From JAJEFO01 sp965208685 (GTDB lineage Bacteria; Pseudomonadota; Alphaproteobacteria; Rhodobacterales; Rhodobacteraceae), in the NCBI GenBank assembly GCA_965208685.1, contig CBDBPL010000007.1:434001-498000 (forward strand): DNA of 64,000 bases, in the 5' to 3' direction. The notes under the pieces were generated by a model. That model saw only the letters and a list, made by a program, of their open reading frames with translations, searched no databases and was not told the origin of the DNA. The translations under genes were made by a program, and so were the position numbers. The number at the start of each line of letters is the position of its first letter. The first letter of the stretch is position 1. This document shows positions 7,870 to 16,055 of the stretch, in pieces.

Positions 7870-9699
7870 TCATTCCTCGGCTGGACCCACACCCGAACGC
7901 AAAACGAAATGGCCCTCGGTCACTCTCTCGAAATGCACCGGCTCGGGCACGTATCCAACTGGGTGAATGGGCGAAGGTGGTGGTTTGGTGGCCAGTTCCC
8001 ACTTTTCGGCGCGGTGGGCAAGGTCGAGCGTCGGCACGGCGGCAAGCAGCGCCTTGGTGTATTCGTGCTGTGGGTTGGAAAAAACCTGCTCCCGCGCAGC
8101 GGTCTCGACGATCCGGCCCAGATACATCACCGCGACCCGATGCGAAACCCGCTCGACCACCGCCATATCGTGGCCGATGAAGAGGTAAGAGATCCCCATC
8201 TCGGCCTGCAGTTCCATCATCAGGTTCAGCACTTCGGCCTGGATCGACACGTCCAGTGCCGAAACCGCCTCGTCGGCAATTATCAGCTTGGGCTTGGGGG
8301 CCAGGGCACGGGCGATGGCGACGCGCTGGCGCTGCCCTCCGGAAAGCTCGCTGGGATGGCGCCTGAGAAAGGTGCGCGGCAGGCGGACCCGGTCGAAGAG
8401 TTCCGCTGCACGGTCCTCGAGCGCGCTGCCAGCCTCTAGCTTGAAGTTCCTCAGCGGCTCGACGACCTGCTCCAGCAGCGACATGTGCGGGTTGAGCGAG
8501 CCGTAGGGATCCTGAAAGATCATCTGCATGTCGCGGCGGGCCAACCGCATGTCCTCGTCGGAAAGTGCCAGCAGATCCTGCCCGTCAAAGGTGATCTCGC
8601 CGCCGTCGGGGCGTTCCAGCCGCAGGATGCAGTGCGCGGTCACCGACTTGCCGCTGCCACTTTCGCCCACCAGCGACAGAGTCTCGTTTTCGAGAAGGCG
8701 AAACGTCACGTCCTCGACCGCGTGCGCGTTGGCCACGGTCCGGCCCAACCAGCCGCCTCGGATCGGGAAGCGCTTGGTCAGGTGCCTGACGTCCAGCAGT
8801 ACGCGGCTGCCCGGCTGCAGCGGCTTGTCGATGTGGCAATCGGTCGTGGCGACGGTTTCCATGGGCTCGGGCAGGGTCTTGCCGGCCATGTCCCCGAGTT
8901 TCGGAACTGCGGCCAGAAGGGCTCCCGTGTAGGGGTGCTGCGGATCGGTCAGCACTTGCTCGACCGGTCCTTCCTCGGCCACGCGGCCATTTTGCATCAC
9001 TACCACCCGGTCAGCCATCTGCGCTACGACGGCCATGTCGTGGGTGATCAGGAGAACCGCAGCGCCGGTTTCGTCCCTTAGCTTGCGAATGAGCGCCAGA
9101 ATCTCGGACTGTACCGTCACGTCGAGCGCTGTGGTGGGTTCATCGGCAATCAGCAGTCTCGGCTCGCACGCAAGCGCCATTGCGATCACGATGCGCTGGC
9201 GCATGCCGCCGCTAAGCTCGTGCGGGTATTGCTTCAGCCGCCGACCGGGCTCGGGGATGCGCACCTGTTTCAGCAATTCGACCGAGCGGTCGGCGGCCTC
9301 TTCACGGCTCATGTCGCGGTGCTGCTGCAGGCTTTCGGCCAGTTGCCAGCCGATCGTGTATGAGGGGTTCAGCGCCGTCATCGGTTCCTGAAAGATCATG
9401 CCGATCTCGTTGCCCCGGATCGTGCGCATCCGCGCCTCATCCGCCGCGCGCAGGTCGATCTCGTTTCCGCCCCCGCTTTCCAGTGTCAGCCGACCGTCCG
9501 CCACCCAGCCGCCGGAGAACTTGGTGAGCTGCATCAGCGTGTAGGCAGAGACAGACTTGCCGGAGCCGGACTCGCCCACGATGCAGACGATCTCGCCCGG
9601 CTCGATGGTGAACGAGACGTCCTGGACTCCTGCAATCGCTCCGCGCTTGGACGGAAACTCGACGCGAAGGCCTTCGACATTGACGAGCGGCCTGTTCAT
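7870..9699 (-). CDS. peptide/oligosaccharide-type ABC transporter, fused double ATP-binding protein (DppD–DppF type)
   Basis: A 609-aa protein with two complete ABC ATPase domains. The first has Walker A GESGSGKS, signature LSGGMRQR and Walker B LLIADEPTTALD; the second has Walker A GESGSGKS, LSGGQRQR and LIIADEAVSALD. Each half ends with the Opp/Dpp C-terminal block (DPQHPYTGALLAAVP and NPQHEYTKALLAAVP), so it replaces separate D and F subunits. Start ATG 9699 overlaps the upstream permease stop (ATGA); the frame continues further upstream but only as a shadow. It drives import through the two permeases encoded upstream. A second protein of this architecture lies at 45677-47497. Confidence 0.95.
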   Translation of the reverse strand: MNRPLVNVEGLRVEFPSKRGAIAGVQDVSFTIEPGEIVCIVGESGSGKSVSAYTLMQLTKFSGGWVADGRLTLESGGGNEIDLRAADEARMRTIRGNEIGMIFQEPMTALNPSYTIGWQLAESLQQHRDMSREEAADRSVELLKQVRIPEPGRRLKQYPHELSGGMRQRIVIAMALACEPRLLIADEPTTALDVTVQSEILALIRKLRDETGAAVLLITHDMAVVAQMADRVVVMQNGRVAEEGPVEQVLTDPQHPYTGALLAAVPKLGDMAGKTLPEPMETVATTDCHIDKPLQPGSRVLLDVRHLTKRFPIRGGWLGRTVANAHAVEDVTFRLLENETLSLVGESGSGKSVTAHCILRLERPDGGEITFDGQDLLALSDEDMRLARRDMQMIFQDPYGSLNPHMSLLEQVVEPLRNFKLEAGSALEDRAAELFDRVRLPRTFLRRHPSELSGGQRQRVAIARALAPKPKLIIADEAVSALDVSIQAEVLNLMMELQAEMGISYLFIGHDMAVVERVSHRVAVMYLGRIVETAAREQVFSNPQHEYTKALLAAVPTLDLAHRAEKWELATKPPPSPIHPVGYVPEPVHFERVTEGHFVLRSGVGPAEE

Positions 9700-10640
9700 C
9701 CTCTGCCTCCGCTTCCAATTGCGAACCAGCGCCAGCGCTGCGCCGGATCCGTGACTGCGCGCACCCAGCTTGCGACGAGATTGAGACAGAGCGCGGTGAG
9801 GAAGATTGCCAGCCCCGGAAAGGCTACAAGCCACCAGGCGGATCGGATGTGCTCGCGTCCGTCAGCGATCATCAGGCCCCAGGACGGATCGGGCGGCTGA
9901 ACGCCGAATCCGAGGAAGCTAAGCGAGGCCTCGCTCAGGATCAGGATCGCGATCTCGAGCGTGTAGAGGACCAGGATCGGGGCGACCACGTTGGGCAGGA
10001 TATGACGGAACACTATCCGCCGGCCCGAGGCACCCATGGCCTTGGCGGCCACCACATAGGTCTTCGACCGCGCCGCCAGCGCCAGCCCGCGCGACATGCG
10101 GGCGAAGACCATCCAGTGCAGCACCGCGAAGACCAGGATCAGGTTCGCAAACCCGCCGCCAAGGATGAACAGCACGAAGAGCGCCACAAGCAGCGAGGGC
10201 AGCGACAGCATGCCGTCGACAAAGCGCATGACCAGGTCCTCGTAGAGCCCGCCGTAGTAGCCAGCCGTCAGTCCGGCGATGACACCGAAGAAGCAGGAGA
10301 GCGTCGCGCCCAAAAGACCCACCGAGACGGACACTCGCGCGCCATAGATCAGCCGCGTGAACAGGTCCCGTCCCAGCTCGTCGGTGCCGAGGAGGTAGAA
10401 CAGCCCTTTTTTTCCGGTCGAGAATGGCGGCAGCATACGGTCGGCGAGGTTGAGCCCGGTGGGCTTGTGCGGGGCGAGGAATTCGGCACCTGCGGTGAAT
10501 GCCAGGAGGGCCAGCAGGAACAGCACCGCCGAAGCCGTGATCTTGTCGTGCCTGAGCGCGCGCAGGTAGTCGCGGAGGGTTTCGCGCTCGTCCTTGGGAT
10601 CGATGGCGTCTTCAATGGCTGGATTGCTCACATCGGCCAT
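9696..10640 (-). CDS. peptide-type ABC transporter permease (DppC/OppC family)
   Basis: Inner-membrane subunit of 314 aa with an N-terminal cytoplasmic arm rich in charge, a first membrane segment (ASAVLFLLALLAFTAGAEFL), four to five more hydrophobic segments and the EAA-type loop contacting the ATPase (AAKAMGASGRRIVFRHILPN). The ATG at 10640 follows the preceding stop by four bases and is preferred over an upstream TTG at 10661. It overlaps the ATPase gene by four bases. Belongs to the SBP–permease–permease–ATPase–regulator operon. Confidence 0.94.
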   Translation of the reverse strand: MADVSNPAIEDAIDPKDERETLRDYLRALRHDKITASAVLFLLALLAFTAGAEFLAPHKPTGLNLADRMLPPFSTGKKGLFYLLGTDELGRDLFTRLIYGARVSVSVGLLGATLSCFFGVIAGLTAGYYGGLYEDLVMRFVDGMLSLPSLLVALFVLFILGGGFANLILVFAVLHWMVFARMSRGLALAARSKTYVVAAKAMGASGRRIVFRHILPNVVAPILVLYTLEIAILILSEASLSFLGFGVQPPDPSWGLMIADGREHIRSAWWLVAFPGLAIFLTALCLNLVASWVRAVTDPAQRWRWFAIGSGGRG

Positions 10641-10644
10641 CACG

Positions 10645-11607
10645 TCACGCCTTCTGCCCAAGCCGGATCTGCGGGTCGATGATGCGATAGGCGAAATCGA
10701 CCAACAGGTTGACGATGATCACCAGCGTGGCCACCACGGCGATCGAGACCTGAATGATCGGCAGGTCGCTGCGGCTGAGGCTGTCGATGATCAAGAGTCC
10801 GATGCCCGGCCAGGCAAAGATCTTTTCCACCAGTATCGCGCCGGTAAGCAACGCGGACAGTTCGTCGCCAATCATGGTGATGATGGGGATCGCTGCGTTG
10901 CGCAGGGCGTGCAGCAAGATTACCCGCCACTCGGCAACGCCCTTGGCGCGGGCAGTGACAACGTAGGGTTTCGCCAGTTCGTCCAGCATCGCGCTGCGCA
11001 CAACTTGCGCGATGCGCCCGATGGGTCGAGCGGCGAGCGTCAACGCCGGAAGGATTACATGCGCCGGTTCGCCGTAGCCCCCCGTCGGAAGCCAGCCGAG
11101 CTGGACCGCGAAGAGCACGATCAGCATCAGCCCAAGCCAGAATTGCACGATGGAGACGCCGGCCAGCGACAGTACGGTGACCAGCCGGTCGGCGAAATGC
11201 CGCGGGTAGGCGGCCGCGATTACGCCCATGCCGAGCCCAAGCGGAACGGCGATGGCCATGGCGACGCCGGCCAGAAGGAAGGTGGCGGGCAGGCGCTCTG
11301 CCACCAGATCGACCACGGGTACGCCTATGTCCTTCAGGTCCGCCTCGGGGATCACCGAGAAGCCATAGCGGTAGCTTACGCCGAAATCGCCCTGCAGGAG
11401 CCCACCCATGTAGCGCACCCACTGGAGCCAGAGCGGGTCGTTCAGGCCGGCCGCACGGCGCAGGTTTTCCAGCGCTATGTCGTTGGCGCCGGGGCCGAGC
11501 ATGTTCAGCGCCGGGTCGCCGATCATGCGGCAGGCGAAGAAGACAAAGGAGACCGTGATCAGCAGCAGGAGTACGGAGTTGATCACCCGCTTCAAGAGGT
11601 AGGGCAT
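10645..11607 (-). CDS. peptide-type ABC transporter permease (DppB/OppB family)
   Basis: First permease of the operon, 320 aa. The N-terminus (MPYLLKRVINSVLLLLITVSF) is the typical DppB/OppB first helix with the Lys-Arg-containing lead-in, followed by an extracytoplasmic loop with the family's PGANDIALENLRR-type segment and a C-terminal EAA loop (ARAKGVAEWRVILLHALRN). It begins 77 bases after the binding-protein stop; the gap contains a strong hairpin at 11644-11668. Confidence 0.94.
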   Translation of the reverse strand: MPYLLKRVINSVLLLLITVSFVFFACRMIGDPALNMLGPGANDIALENLRRAAGLNDPLWLQWVRYMGGLLQGDFGVSYRYGFSVIPEADLKDIGVPVVDLVAERLPATFLLAGVAMAIAVPLGLGMGVIAAAYPRHFADRLVTVLSLAGVSIVQFWLGLMLIVLFAVQLGWLPTGGYGEPAHVILPALTLAARPIGRIAQVVRSAMLDELAKPYVVTARAKGVAEWRVILLHALRNAAIPIITMIGDELSALLTGAILVEKIFAWPGIGLLIIDSLSRSDLPIIQVSIAVVATLVIIVNLLVDFAYRIIDPQIRLGQKA

Positions 11608-11643
11608 ATGTCCGTCTATCCGTCAGGGGGACAATTGGACAAG

Positions 11644-11668
11644 CCGGCGCGCCCGTGGAGCGCGCCGG
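11644..11668 (-). terminator. intercistronic hairpin after the binding-protein gene
   Basis: Perfect 9-bp stem CCGGCGCGC / GCGCGCCGG with a 7-base loop, extended by further weak pairs, just downstream of the binding-protein stop at 11685. It is followed on the transcript by no long U-run. It most likely acts as an attenuator or 3' mRNA stabiliser so that binding protein is made in excess over permeases and ATPase. Confidence 0.65.
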
Positions 11669-11684
11669 TTCTTCACCAGAGAGG

Positions 11685-13289
11685 TTATTCAGCCGGCTTC
11701 AGATAGACCGCCTGGATTCTGTGGTCGGTGCCGAATGTGAACTCGGTCCCGGCCTTCACCAGGTAGCCGCGGTCGAGGAGCGCCAGCGGCACAATCAGGT
11801 GCCGGTCGTGGACGTATTGGACCAGTTCCTTCATCCGTTCGTTCCGGTCGTCGCCAAAGCTTGCCAGTGCCTCGAACAGCTTGGCGTCGAAATCGGTGTC
11901 ACAGTAGACCGACGACCGCGACGGTCCCTTCGGGTCATTGATGTCCGGGCATGCATAGTTCGAGTGCAGGAGCAGCCCATAGTCGCCCGAGGGGTTGCCC
12001 TTGACGTGAACCTGCATCATCTGCCGGTTCGGCTCGTCGGCATAGCCAGCGATGCGGACACGCGGGTTGAACTCCTGCGGGGTCTGCACCTTGATCGTGG
12101 TTTCGATGCCAGAGATGTTAAGCATCGCGCCGATGGCCTCGACGATCGGCTTGATCCGCGGGGTCGTGTCCCGGCCCACGACCTCGACATTCAGCGCATC
12201 GACATCGACGCCGTCTGCCTTGGCTTCAGCGAGCAGCGCCATGGCGCGCTCCGGGTCGTACGTGTAGGGCTGCACAGCATCGTTGAAGCCAATGGTGCCC
12301 TTGGGGCCAAGTTGTCCTTGCGGCACAGAAGCCATGCCCTGCAAATCGGCAATGCCGGCGATGTCGACGGACAAGAAGACCGCCTCGCGCACCCGCGGGT
12401 CGGCGAGTACGGGGTGGGCATGCAGCGAATGATCGAGCCGGCCGTAGAGATAGGTCGTCGACGGGCCGGTCACGCAGTCGTAGTCGGTCGCATTCGCCGC
12501 ACGTGCGCATTCGTCGGCCGAGGGGAACATGCCCAGCTGCGCTTCGCCCGACTGAACCATCGCCACGCGGGTGGCGTCTTCCGCCCGGAACACGAACTTC
12601 AGGTCTGAATAGGCCGGCTTGGTTGTGCCATAGGCATCGTCAGCGCTCAGTCCCCACCAATCGGGGTTGTAGGTCGCCGTCCAGTACTGGCCCTTGGCCC
12701 ACTCGCCGAAGACATAGGGCCCGGTGCCGACGGGTGTGTCGAAATGCTCCTCAGGACTGTTGTCAAGCTGCGCTGCCGATGAGATGCCGCCCAGCGTCAT
12801 GCGGAATTCCAACAGCGGATCGGCCTGGCTCGACACCACCTCGACGGTATTTTCGTCGATGACGGCGGCGGTGATTTCACCGGGGCCGGCATATTCCTGG
12901 ATTGTGAACGCCTTTTCGGGGCTCCAGACCCAGTTGATCGACTTGGCCACCGCTTCCGCTGTCATGTCGGTTCCGTCGTGAAACTTGACGCCCTGCCGGA
13001 TGGTGAAGCGCAGCGTGCTGCCATCGATGCGTTCCCAAGCGGTGGCGAGCACGCCCCGCATCTCGCCGGACACCGGGTCTACCGCGGTCAGCGTTTCCAC
13101 GACATTGCGCAGCCCAGTGGCGTTGATTTCCTTGTAGGTGCCTTGTGCAGCAAGGTCCTGCGGTTCCTGATTGACCGCGACGACAAGGGTGCCGTGAGTA
13201 GGTTCGGAATGTGCGGCCACGGCTGCAATTGCGAGAGCGGAGCCGGTCGCCCAAAGCAACCCGAGTCCGCGCGAGCGAAGATAATTCAT
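11685..13289 (-). CDS. extracellular solute-binding protein, family 5 (peptide/oligosaccharide type)
   Basis: Periplasmic receptor of the ABC importer, 534 aa. The N-terminus MNYLRSRGLGLLWATGSALA is a signal peptide, with likely cleavage around AVAAHS. Family-5 landmarks follow: a DLAAQGTYKEINATG-type opening, LRFTIRQGVKFHDGTDMTAEAV and FDTPVGTGPYVFGEW. ATG 13289 is chosen because it begins the signal peptide; the frame is open upstream without protein-like content. Paired cysteines (for example in CPDINDPKGP) may form a disulfide. The ligand cannot be read from sequence; peptides, opines, oligosaccharides and other cations are all known for the family. Confidence 0.93.
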   Translation of the reverse strand: MNYLRSRGLGLLWATGSALAIAAVAAHSEPTHGTLVVAVNQEPQDLAAQGTYKEINATGLRNVVETLTAVDPVSGEMRGVLATAWERIDGSTLRFTIRQGVKFHDGTDMTAEAVAKSINWVWSPEKAFTIQEYAGPGEITAAVIDENTVEVVSSQADPLLEFRMTLGGISSAAQLDNSPEEHFDTPVGTGPYVFGEWAKGQYWTATYNPDWWGLSADDAYGTTKPAYSDLKFVFRAEDATRVAMVQSGEAQLGMFPSADECARAANATDYDCVTGPSTTYLYGRLDHSLHAHPVLADPRVREAVFLSVDIAGIADLQGMASVPQGQLGPKGTIGFNDAVQPYTYDPERAMALLAEAKADGVDVDALNVEVVGRDTTPRIKPIVEAIGAMLNISGIETTIKVQTPQEFNPRVRIAGYADEPNRQMMQVHVKGNPSGDYGLLLHSNYACPDINDPKGPSRSSVYCDTDFDAKLFEALASFGDDRNERMKELVQYVHDRHLIVPLALLDRGYLVKAGTEFTFGTDHRIQAVYLKPAE

Positions 13290-13763
13290 CTGATTTTCGC
13301 GCTTGAATCCCCGGCAAGCAGGCCCGGGAGGAAAGCGCGCCCCATTGCTGTTTGTGTTGAAAAGGGTCGGGCAAACCGCCACCCGCCCCGAAGACGAGTT
13401 GCCTCGCCTGGACGGAAAAACCGTGATGCAGCGTTCTCTGCAATGCGGCTCGCGCCGCTCGCGGGGTCGCAATGACATCCCGGGCAGCGCCGCCAGAAGG
13501 CGGGCTCCCCTCGCACAACTTGACCACCCGCATTCCGAATCGCCCCGCTTTGCGCCTGACTCGGCGTGTCTGCCGACGGATCTTCCAGAGCTTGGAACTG
13601 AGGAAACATCCCGAGGTTGGTCTCTGACGCATGGTTCAAGGCAGATTGGATGATGGTCTTCCTTCTTGTGCTGGTCAGCATCGGCCGTCGGGACATGCGC
13701 CCCTCAAGCCTCTCTCTTCAGGGAGAGGTCGCTGAATTGATTTTTCCCGACTGTCCTGACCAG

Positions 13764-13792
13764 ATGAAATGACAGCGCTTTCATAAAGTCAA
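13764..13792 (-). promoter_or_regulatory. predicted sigma-70-type promoter of the ABC operon
   Basis: On the minus strand TTGACT (13792-13787), a 17-base spacer and TTTCAT (13769-13764). Five of six bases match the -35 consensus and four of six the -10. The spacer is almost exactly filled by a LacI-type operator, which strongly supports the assignment. Confidence 0.55.
13770..13783. promoter_or_regulatory. LacI-family operator, promoter-proximal
   Basis: TGACAGCGCTTTCA, a 14-base imperfect palindrome around the central GCGC typical of LacI-family operators (TGAAAGCGCTTTCA type). It lies between the predicted -35 and -10, so a bound repressor would block RNA polymerase. Confidence 0.7.
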
Positions 13793-13880
13793 CTCCATTT
13801 GCCATTGCCCTGATGCATTCAACGCGTTTCAGAATCCACGCGCATTTTCCGTTGATCAAGCTCTGACATCACCGATGTCT

Positions 13881-13894
13881 TGATAGCGCTTTCA
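13881..13894. promoter_or_regulatory. LacI-family operator, upstream
   Basis: TGATAGCGCTTTCA, differing by one base from the site at 13770. The two centres are 111 bp apart, about 10.5 helical turns, a spacing compatible with repression by looping. Confidence 0.68.
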
Positions 13895-14148
13895 TGACGG
13901 AACCGAGGCTGCGCCATGCCGGGAGGACCCCAAGGAAGGGGACCTATATGTTTGGCTTGACGGACCGTCGTGCCGCCGCAAGCATTGATTTCACGGGTCA
14001 GCAGCGGTTGCCGGCGCAAACACCGCTCGCCCGTGCACATGCGCCTGTCCTGACACCTCTTGCACTGGTACGATGCGCCGAAGGGCCCTGTCCCGAGCGT
14101 TCTTCGCCGCATCGAGGTTGGTGCCGGGCTTCTGCGCCACTGTCGTGT

Positions 14149-14754
14149 TCAGGTAAGCGGGCCGCCTTTCTTGCGCCATGCCCGCCAGTCTTCCGGCGTG
14201 TCCAGATCCCGGGTGGCCCGGTCGCCCCGCAATTGCACGAAAGTGATCGTCTCGTCATTCAGAACGGCGCGACCACCCTCATCGCCGGTCAGCTTGGCGA
14301 ACTGAGGCAGCAGCCTTGGTGGCACGATCAAGGGCGTGCCCGGCTTTCCTGAGGCATCCGTGGCTCGGGTCGGCGTGTCGCTGCCGACAGCCTCGAAGCC
14401 TTCAATGACAGTTCTGATGTCGGACGTGGCGATCCCCGGAACGTCCGGCAACAGGACCATCATGGCGCGACCGGGGGCAACTTGCATGACATGCAGGGTT
14501 GCAGCGCGGAGAGTGGCGCCGAGGCCTTCGCCCGCATCCTCGACCTCGATCATGGTCAGTTCGAAGCCCTTCAACACCTCTTGGCGAGCGACGTCGCCTT
14601 TCGGAAGCGCCACGACGACCTCGCAGCCACTTTCCATGGCGATGCCGGCCTGACGGCGAAGCAGCGGCGTGCCGTCAACCTGCTCCAGGAGCTTGTCGCG
14701 GCCTCGCATGCGTGACGAGGAGCCTGCTGCAGGAATGACGACAAGCGGATTCAC
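14149..14754 (-). CDS. nucleotidyltransferase, MocA/MobA-like (molybdenum cofactor cytidylyltransferase-type)
   Basis: A 201-aa protein of the MobA-like NTP-transferase fold. The N-terminal loop VIPAAGSSSRMRGRDKLL is the nucleotide-binding signature (A-A-G-x-S-x-R-M-G-x-x-K), here with Ser-Arg in place of the strict Gly; the metal-binding DVPG motif follows near residue 104 and a PGTPLIVPP block later. Relatives transfer CMP or GMP to molybdopterin, but others act on sugars or alcohols. GTG start at 14754 overlaps the livM stop by four bases, so it is translationally coupled to a transporter, which is unusual. No molybdoenzyme or XdhC-like gene adjoins it, so the substrate is open. Confidence 0.78.
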   Translation of the reverse strand: MNPLVVIPAAGSSSRMRGRDKLLEQVDGTPLLRRQAGIAMESGCEVVVALPKGDVARQEVLKGFELTMIEVEDAGEGLGATLRAATLHVMQVAPGRAMMVLLPDVPGIATSDIRTVIEGFEAVGSDTPTRATDASGKPGTPLIVPPRLLPQFAKLTGDEGGRAVLNDETITFVQLRGDRATRDLDTPEDWRAWRKKGGPLT

Positions 14755-16055
14755 CGTTCGGGGATCAGTCCACGCGGACTGAAGCGAAGAACCAGCAGCA
14801 AGATCAGTCCCATGGTCAGCAGCCGCATGTGCGCGGCAGTTTCAAGGAGATGTTCCTTCAACCAGAAGCCATCCGGCATGCCTGAAGTGATGCCCCCGAT
14901 AAGGGCGACGCCCAAGGGCTCAACCATGACCCAAAGATACCAGATAAGCATGCCGCCCAGCACCGCGCCGAAATTGTTGCCTGACCCTCCGACAATGACC
15001 ATGACCCAGATCAGGAACGTGAATCGCAGCGGCTGGTAGCTTGCGGGTGTCAACTGGCCGTCAAGCGTCGTCATCATCGCTCCCGCCAGCCCGCAGACCG
15101 CCGATCCGAGGATGAACACCTGCAGGTGCCTTGCCGTGACGTCCTTGCCCATCGCCTCGGCCGCGACCTCGTTGTCGCGAATGGCCCGCATCATCCGGCC
15201 CCAAGGCGAGTTGAGCGCAGCCTGCGCCAACCAAAGCAGCAAGAGCAGAACCGCCAGGAAGAGGCCAGCATATGCAAGCTTGACGGAAATCGTGGACGCC
15301 GTCACCGGGTCGAAGCCAAGGCCCGACACCCGGTCAACAAATCGTTCCGAGTTCTGGAGGTCGATTTCGTAGGGCACCGGTCGCGGGATGCCGCTCACGT
15401 TCTTGACGCCGCGCGAGAGCCAATCCTCGTTCTTGAGAACCGCGATGATGATTTCGGAGATGCCAAGGGTGGCAATCGCGAGATAGTCCGACCGCAGGCC
15501 AAGCGCCGTTTTCCCGACGACCCACGCCGCCCCCGCGGCGAGCAGCGCTCCAACGGGCCACGCAACCAGCACGGGCAGCCCAAGGCCGCCGAGATTTCCC
15601 GCCCTGGCCGGCGACACCGCTTCGATCGCTGCCACCGCAGGGTCGAAGAGCCAGCGATATGCGAAGAAGCCCACGACAAGGATCGCGACGAGCGCAGGCG
15701 CGCGAGCCTTCCCTGCCGGAATCCTCTTCCAGGCCAGGATGGCCGCCACGATGGCGGCAGTTCCGACAAGAAGGGCGAAGATGACCCTAGGGCCGCCAGC
15801 GTCCCAGGCTTCGACAACTGGTGGTTTCGAGATGATCACGGTACTGAGGCCTCCAAGCGCCAGAAACCCCATGACGCCGATATTGAATAGGCCCGCATAG
15901 CCCCATTGCATGTTCACTCCTAGGGCCATGATTGCCGAGACAAGGCCCATGTTCAGGATGCCCAGCGCAACGTTCCAGCTTTGCAGGAAGCCGGTTGCGG
16001 CGATCAGCGCAAAGACAGCAAGAAAGAGGGTCGTGTCTCGTGGCTTCAGGGTCAC
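14751..16055 (-). CDS. livM: branched-chain amino acid-type ABC transporter permease (LivM family)
   Basis: Inner-membrane permease of 434 aa, about 100 longer than the shortest LivM proteins. There are roughly 10 hydrophobic segments, including the conserved start NMGLVSAIMALGVNMQWGYAGLFNIG and the cytoplasmic ATPase-contact loop RAIRDNEVAAEAMGKDV. GTG start overlaps the livH stop (GTGA). It forms the membrane channel with LivH. The encoded set could serve branched-chain amino acids, other amino acids, urea or amides; sequence alone does not decide. Confidence 0.92.
   Translation of the reverse strand: MTLKPRDTTLFLAVFALIAATGFLQSWNVALGILNMGLVSAIMALGVNMQWGYAGLFNIGVMGFLALGGLSTVIISKPPVVEAWDAGGPRVIFALLVGTAAIVAAILAWKRIPAGKARAPALVAILVVGFFAYRWLFDPAVAAIEAVSPARAGNLGGLGLPVLVAWPVGALLAAGAAWVVGKTALGLRSDYLAIATLGISEIIIAVLKNEDWLSRGVKNVSGIPRPVPYEIDLQNSERFVDRVSGLGFDPVTASTISVKLAYAGLFLAVLLLLLWLAQAALNSPWGRMMRAIRDNEVAAEAMGKDVTARHLQVFILGSAVCGLAGAMMTTLDGQLTPASYQPLRFTFLIWVMVIVGGSGNNFGAVLGGMLIWYLWVMVEPLGVALIGGITSGMPDGFWLKEHLLETAAHMRLLTMGLILLLVLRFSPRGLIPER

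Larger units (their letters stand above)
13290..14148. other. long upstream region of the LacI-controlled ABC operon; no gene recognised
   Basis: About 860 bases. The distal part (13740-13900) is AT-richer and holds a promoter and two LacI-type operators. The part between the predicted transcription start (near 13757) and the binding-protein start would be a leader of roughly 470 bases with no credible conserved frame and no riboswitch I recognise. The part 13900-14148 also shows only short Arg-rich frames. It may contain remnants of a lost gene. Confidence 0.5.

Noticed and set aside
13303..13653. Plus-strand frame in the leader of the LacI-controlled operon
   Set aside because: Arg/Pro-rich translation, no ribosome-binding site and no recognisable domain.
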